Shown: one piece after another, positions 61,380 to 64,000 of the stretch
Position numbering within the stretch: the first letter of the stretch is position 1
Layout of the letters: each line of letters starts with the position of its first letter
From: Candidatus Saccharimonadota bacterium
GTDB taxonomy: Bacteria; Patescibacteriota; Saccharimonadia; Saccharimonadales; Saccharimonadaceae
Assembly (NCBI GenBank): GCA_905372275.1
Contig: CAJPON010000003.1
Span: forward strand, 1 to 64,000
DNA length: 64,000 bases
Direction: 5' to 3'
The notes under the pieces: model-generated
What the model was told of the DNA's origin: nothing
The model's input: the letters and a program-made list of their open reading frames with translations, nothing else
Database searches by the model: none
Translations under genes and position numbers: made by a program

Positions 61380-62827
61380 GATAATTCTCCTTTTTGTAGC
61401 AACATGGCGTAGGCGGCTCTGTCACGCTCCGCAACCTTGCTCATCCAGTCCATCACTATTTCTTGCGCCAGCTCAATACTCATCGGCGACGAACGCGCCG
61501 CCTCGCTGATTCCATAGATATTAGCGTGAACCTCGGCCAATTCCAGGGCGTCGTGGACAATCCGCCAATAATGTGTCCTTCGATATTCATCGCCGCACGC
61601 CAACCTCGCTGCTGCTAGATAATGATACAAACCGCGCTGCAACATGATATCAACGCTATCTAACCTGACAGCAAAACGATTACCAGCGTTAATTTCATTG
61701 AGGAATAATTGGGTTATTTGCCGATTGGCAGCAAACGTGCTGGTTGTCGATTGAAGCAGCGTGTTCGCATATTCATAAATAGTGCGTGTCAAGCTGCGAT
61801 CTTTGGCGATCACATCCAGTGCTTGATACAGCGTATGGTCATAAAACGCCAACATTGCCAGTGCCAATAAACCCATGTCAGCTCGATCTTCATACAACGC
61901 GCGATACTGCACGATCATGTGATAAAACGAGGCGCGATGCCGCGGTGCTGCCACCGCCAAACCAAAGTCGATCAACGCAACTTTATTGTCTCTCAGCAAA
62001 TAAATATTACCTGGATGCGGATCGGCCATAATGATATCTGCTTGTAAAATTGCGATTAAAAACTCACTGCCGACCGTCACTAATTGCTGCTGCATGTCAG
62101 AGCCAAGCTGGTCTTTGACAAACTGGTAGGTATCGCTACCCGCTTGCGCCCGTTCTACCACCTCGGTTAGCGGCAACCCTTCTATATAGTCCTGAACTAA
62201 TATCCGCCGCGTTGAGTAATCAGCCAGCGTCTCTGGCACGACAACGTTGTCGGTACGCTTGGCAAAATATTCACGAATTGCCTGGGCTGTAATTAGCTCG
62301 CGCTGATAATCGGTTTCACGCTTGGTGGTTTTGATAAACTCATCGGCAATCTCAACCAACGGAAAAATATCGTTCTTTAGCATAAACTGCCCCGCCCAAC
62401 AGCAAAAACGCAGCGCCACAAAGTCAAAATTCAGATAGCGCACCACACTGGGGCGAAGGATCTTGATAATATACCGGCTACCTGGACGGTCAACTACGCG
62501 GCAGTGATAAACCTGAGCGAACGAGCCCGTGGCAAACGGCTCGTTTCCGTCAATGAGTATTTGGCTAGCCTTGCCGCCCAACTCTTGCCGCAAAACCTCG
62601 GCAACGTCAATTGGCTCAACTGCCACATCATCAAAAGCATCCAGCCGATATCCAGACGCGGCATACACCTGAGCCATTAGTTCAGTCGACGCCAAATGCT
62701 GCAAAAACTTGACATACACGCCGCCTAATCTTTGACACTCGTCTGATAAAACTTTGAGCCATATTTGATCGCTGCGCCAAGCTCGCCACACCCGAAACAA
62801 TGCCCGAACCACAAATAATAAGCGCAC
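61376..62827 (-). CDS. ABC1/UbiB-family atypical kinase
   Basis: A 483-residue protein-kinase-like fold: SFAQVYHCRV in the nucleotide loop, DPHPGNIYLL (catalytic loop) and VALIDFGLAV (metal motif). Two UbiB hallmarks are altered. The KxGQ motif reads KFLQ (residues 40-43), and the Ala-rich loop reads ATGS, closer to an ordinary Gly-rich loop. UbiB proteins support ubiquinone synthesis or lipid transport, but no quinone genes are visible here. The GTG start follows the stop of the 50-residue gene directly. Confidence 0.85.
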   Translation of the reverse strand: MRLLFVVRALFRVWRAWRSDQIWLKVLSDECQRLGGVYVKFLQHLASTELMAQVYAASGYRLDAFDDVAVEPIDVAEVLRQELGGKASQILIDGNEPFATGSFAQVYHCRVVDRPGSRYIIKILRPSVVRYLNFDFVALRFCCWAGQFMLKNDIFPLVEIADEFIKTTKRETDYQRELITAQAIREYFAKRTDNVVVPETLADYSTRRILVQDYIEGLPLTEVVERAQAGSDTYQFVKDQLGSDMQQQLVTVGSEFLIAILQADIIMADPHPGNIYLLRDNKVALIDFGLAVAAPRHRASFYHMIVQYRALYEDRADMGLLALAMLAFYDHTLYQALDVIAKDRSLTRTIYEYANTLLQSTTSTFAANRQITQLFLNEINAGNRFAVRLDSVDIMLQRGLYHYLAAARLACGDEYRRTHYWRIVHDALELAEVHANIYGISEAARSSPMSIELAQEIVMDWMSKVAERDRAAYAMLLQKGELS

Positions 62828-62980
62828 TTACCTAGCCCTCCGGAACCCAATGAAGTACAACACCAGCGTCAAAACTAACACGCAAATATACAAAAATAAG
62901 GGATCAATGCTCGTATTTACCAACAGCAGCATAGCCAGCCAAATCGCTACTATACTCACGAAAACAAAAGCATATCTCAC
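62828..62980 (-). CDS. Small two-helix membrane protein, 50 aa
   Basis: A GTG at 62978-62980 opens a 50-residue frame with two membrane helices (AFVFVSIVAIWLAMLLLV; FLYICVLVLTLVLYFIGF) and a basic end (RRAR). TAAAAT ends 6 bases before the GTG, the leaderless layout used elsewhere in this window. The stop TAA is followed at once by the GTG of the UbiB-like gene, so the two are coupled. It heads a three-gene unit of small membrane protein, kinase, small membrane protein. Confidence 0.65.
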   Translation of the reverse strand: MRYAFVFVSIVAIWLAMLLLVNTSIDPLFLYICVLVLTLVLYFIGFRRAR

Positions 62981-62986
62981 ATGTTT

Positions 62987-62992
62987 ATTTTA
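62987..62992 (-). promoter_or_regulatory. -10 box, leaderless type (GTG start)
   Basis: TAAAAT, then AAACAT, then the GTG at 62980. Confidence 0.5.
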
Positions 62993-63135
62993 GCATACAG
63001 CCCAGTAGCTCTCCAGAGGTTGTTCGGTAAACCAGCTATTGATAAAATCTGATTTAGAACTGTTTTGCTTCAGTAAGTTACTGTGTTTAAGGTTTCGTAT
63101 TTTACCGCGTCTCGCACCTGACGACACTGGCATGG

Positions 63136-63141
63136 TAAAAT
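63136..63141 (+). promoter_or_regulatory. -10 box, leaderless type
   Basis: TAAAAT, then TAAATT, then the ATG at 63148. Confidence 0.5.
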
Positions 63142-63147
63142 TAAATT

Positions 63148-63609
63148 ATGAAGATATCTAGCCCTGCGTTCGCCGAAAACGCTAAAATACCAAAAGTTTA
63201 CTCCAAGCTCGGCGGTAACCAACGCCCGCCACTCGAGATCAGCGACGTGCCGGCAGACACCAAAAGCCTGGCGATCGTTTGCCACGACCCTGACGCGCCT
63301 GGGCGCGATGGATTTTATCATTGGACGGTTTGGAATTTACCAAGCAAAACCACTGAAATAACTGGCGAGTCACTACCCGCGGATGCCGTCGAGGGGATTA
63401 CCGGTTGGGGTCGCCCAGGCTGGGGCGGGCCGCAACCACCGTTTGGCACGCACCGCTATCAATTTTATGTGTACGCGCTGAACACGACACTAGATCTGCC
63501 AGACAGCACCAAGCCCAAAGAACTCATCGCCGCCCTCACACCGCACATCATCGACCAAGCGGTGTTGACTGGAAAATTTGGCGTGTTGGATGTTTTGCGG
63601 CGAGGCTAA
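63148..63609 (+). CDS. YbhB/YbcL family PEBP-like protein
   Basis: 153 residues with the phosphatidylethanolamine-binding-protein motifs: LAIVCHDPDAPGRDGFYHWTV (ligand-pocket DPDxP...HW), the GWGRPGWGGPQPP stretch and THRYQFYVYAL. No signal peptide. The bacterial members have no settled role (ligand or kinase-inhibitor-like). The gene stands alone, between divergent and convergent neighbours. Confidence 0.9.
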   Translation: MKISSPAFAENAKIPKVYSKLGGNQRPPLEISDVPADTKSLAIVCHDPDAPGRDGFYHWTVWNLPSKTTEITGESLPADAVEGITGWGRPGWGGPQPPFGTHRYQFYVYALNTTLDLPDSTKPKELIAALTPHIIDQAVLTGKFGVLDVLRRG

Positions 63610-63624
63610 AGATAGCTCTCTGAC

Positions 63625-64000
63625 TTACATCCGCGAAATATCAGCACGAAGCTGGTTAACTACTTCGGCGCGTTCAGCGACATTGCGGTCGTAAGCGTAA
63701 ACTATATAACCTTCCTTGTTGCTGCCGATTTTTGCAACCGTGCCATAAAACGGCGCGCAAATTTGCGAATGTCCAACCTGGTTTTCTGAATGTATCTCGC
63801 CATCCACGTAATATTTAGCTTTTCCCGCGCCATTAGCATAAATTATCAAACATTCATTTTCCAACGCTCGCGCCAGACAAAGCGTATCTATCATCATTTT
63901 TGAAGCCTTGATTTCAGCGTGCGCCAGTTTACTACCTCCAGTTGACCAATACGATGGAATGCAAATAATTTCCGCACCCTGCTTAATCATTGAACGAAAT
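63625..64000 (-). CDS. Carbon-nitrogen hydrolase (nitrilase family), C-terminal part
   Basis: The frame is open to the right window edge, so the N-terminus is missing. The visible ~125 residues show the second half of the nitrilase fold: QGAEIICIPSYW, RALENECLIIYANGAG (after the catalytic Cys helix), GHSQICAPFYGTVAKIG and a final strand. The catalytic Glu, Lys and Cys would lie in or before the missing part. It is probably an amidase acting on small C-N compounds. Confidence 0.8.
   Translation of the reverse strand, partial: FRSMIKQGAEIICIPSYWSTGGSKLAHAEIKASKMMIDTLCLARALENECLIIYANGAGKAKYYVDGEIHSENQVGHSQICAPFYGTVAKIGSNKEGYIVYAYDRNVAERAEVVNQLRADISRM

Noticed and set aside
63070..63321. Minus-strand frame over the start of the PEBP gene
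   Set aside because: The plus-strand PEBP protein has full family motifs and its own promoter. The minus frame has no recognisable content.

Overview
The window looks like chromosome from an ultra-small, host-dependent bacterium of the Candidate Phyla Radiation, most likely Saccharibacteria (TM7). The grounds are indirect. Genes are closely packed. A Gram-positive-style type IV pilus operon lacks any visible secretin. ComEC, TilS and the Ruv proteins are present in compact forms. Several exported proteins carry short two-cysteine repeats of a kind I associate with this lineage. No amino-acid or cofactor biosynthesis genes are visible. TGA acts as a stop throughout, so the recoded-TGA lineages (Gracilibacteria/Absconditabacteria) are unlikely. 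The phylum call is inference, not proof.

Layout: (1) 1-3.5 kb: a partial solenoid-repeat protein, two unknown genes, a GIY-YIG-like protein and a LepA GTPase that stops after domain II. (2) 3.5-9.6 kb, minus strand: murJ, ftsH, tilS, a Y-family DNA polymerase and a small partner gene. (3) 9.7-18.6 kb: three CAU-anticodon tRNAs (elongator Met, initiator fMet, probable Ile2), a standalone ATP-cone protein, a flavoprotein without its redox cysteines, an FtsB-like divisome protein and a 1710-residue surface protein. (4) 18.7-29.1 kb: murC, MazG-like, TrmB-type regulator, trmB, small exported proteins, HD, CYTH, serine hydrolase, NUDIX and aspS. (5) 29.2-35.3 kb, plus strand: pilB-pilC-pilM-pilN-pilO, a small membrane protein and a PRC-barrel protein, with a prepilin at 37.2 kb. 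(6) 35.3-47.2 kb, minus strand: recX, recA, a PH-domain protein, then ruvB, ruvA, a class A penicillin-binding protein, ruvC, an exported lamin-tail-like protein, yebC and comEC. (7) 47.3-53.4 kb: tRNA-Lys, dnaJ under a perfect CIRCE element, a CBS/transporter-associated protein, a DsbA-like protein and a two-component system. (8) 53.4-64 kb: a badly damaged glycosyltransferase pseudogene, a PadR/ABC/PspC envelope-stress operon, a TylF-like methyltransferase, a SMUG2-type glycosylase, an ABC1/UbiB-family kinase, a PEBP protein and a partial nitrilase.

The genes fit an epibiont that takes up DNA (pilus, ComEC, RecA, RecX, RuvABC), keeps its own envelope synthesis (MurJ, MurC, PBP, FtsB-like) and shows large repeat-rich proteins at its surface. 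The most striking pattern is in transcription. Twelve genes spread over the window, on both strands, have a -10 hexamer ending exactly 6 (once 7) bases before the start codon, with no ribosome site between. Their mRNAs should therefore be leaderless. Other genes have ordinary AGGAG-type sites. The only stretch longer than 300 bases without a protein gene is 18356-18710. It holds the surface-protein promoter, the tRNA-Ile2 gene with its promoter, and two hairpins.
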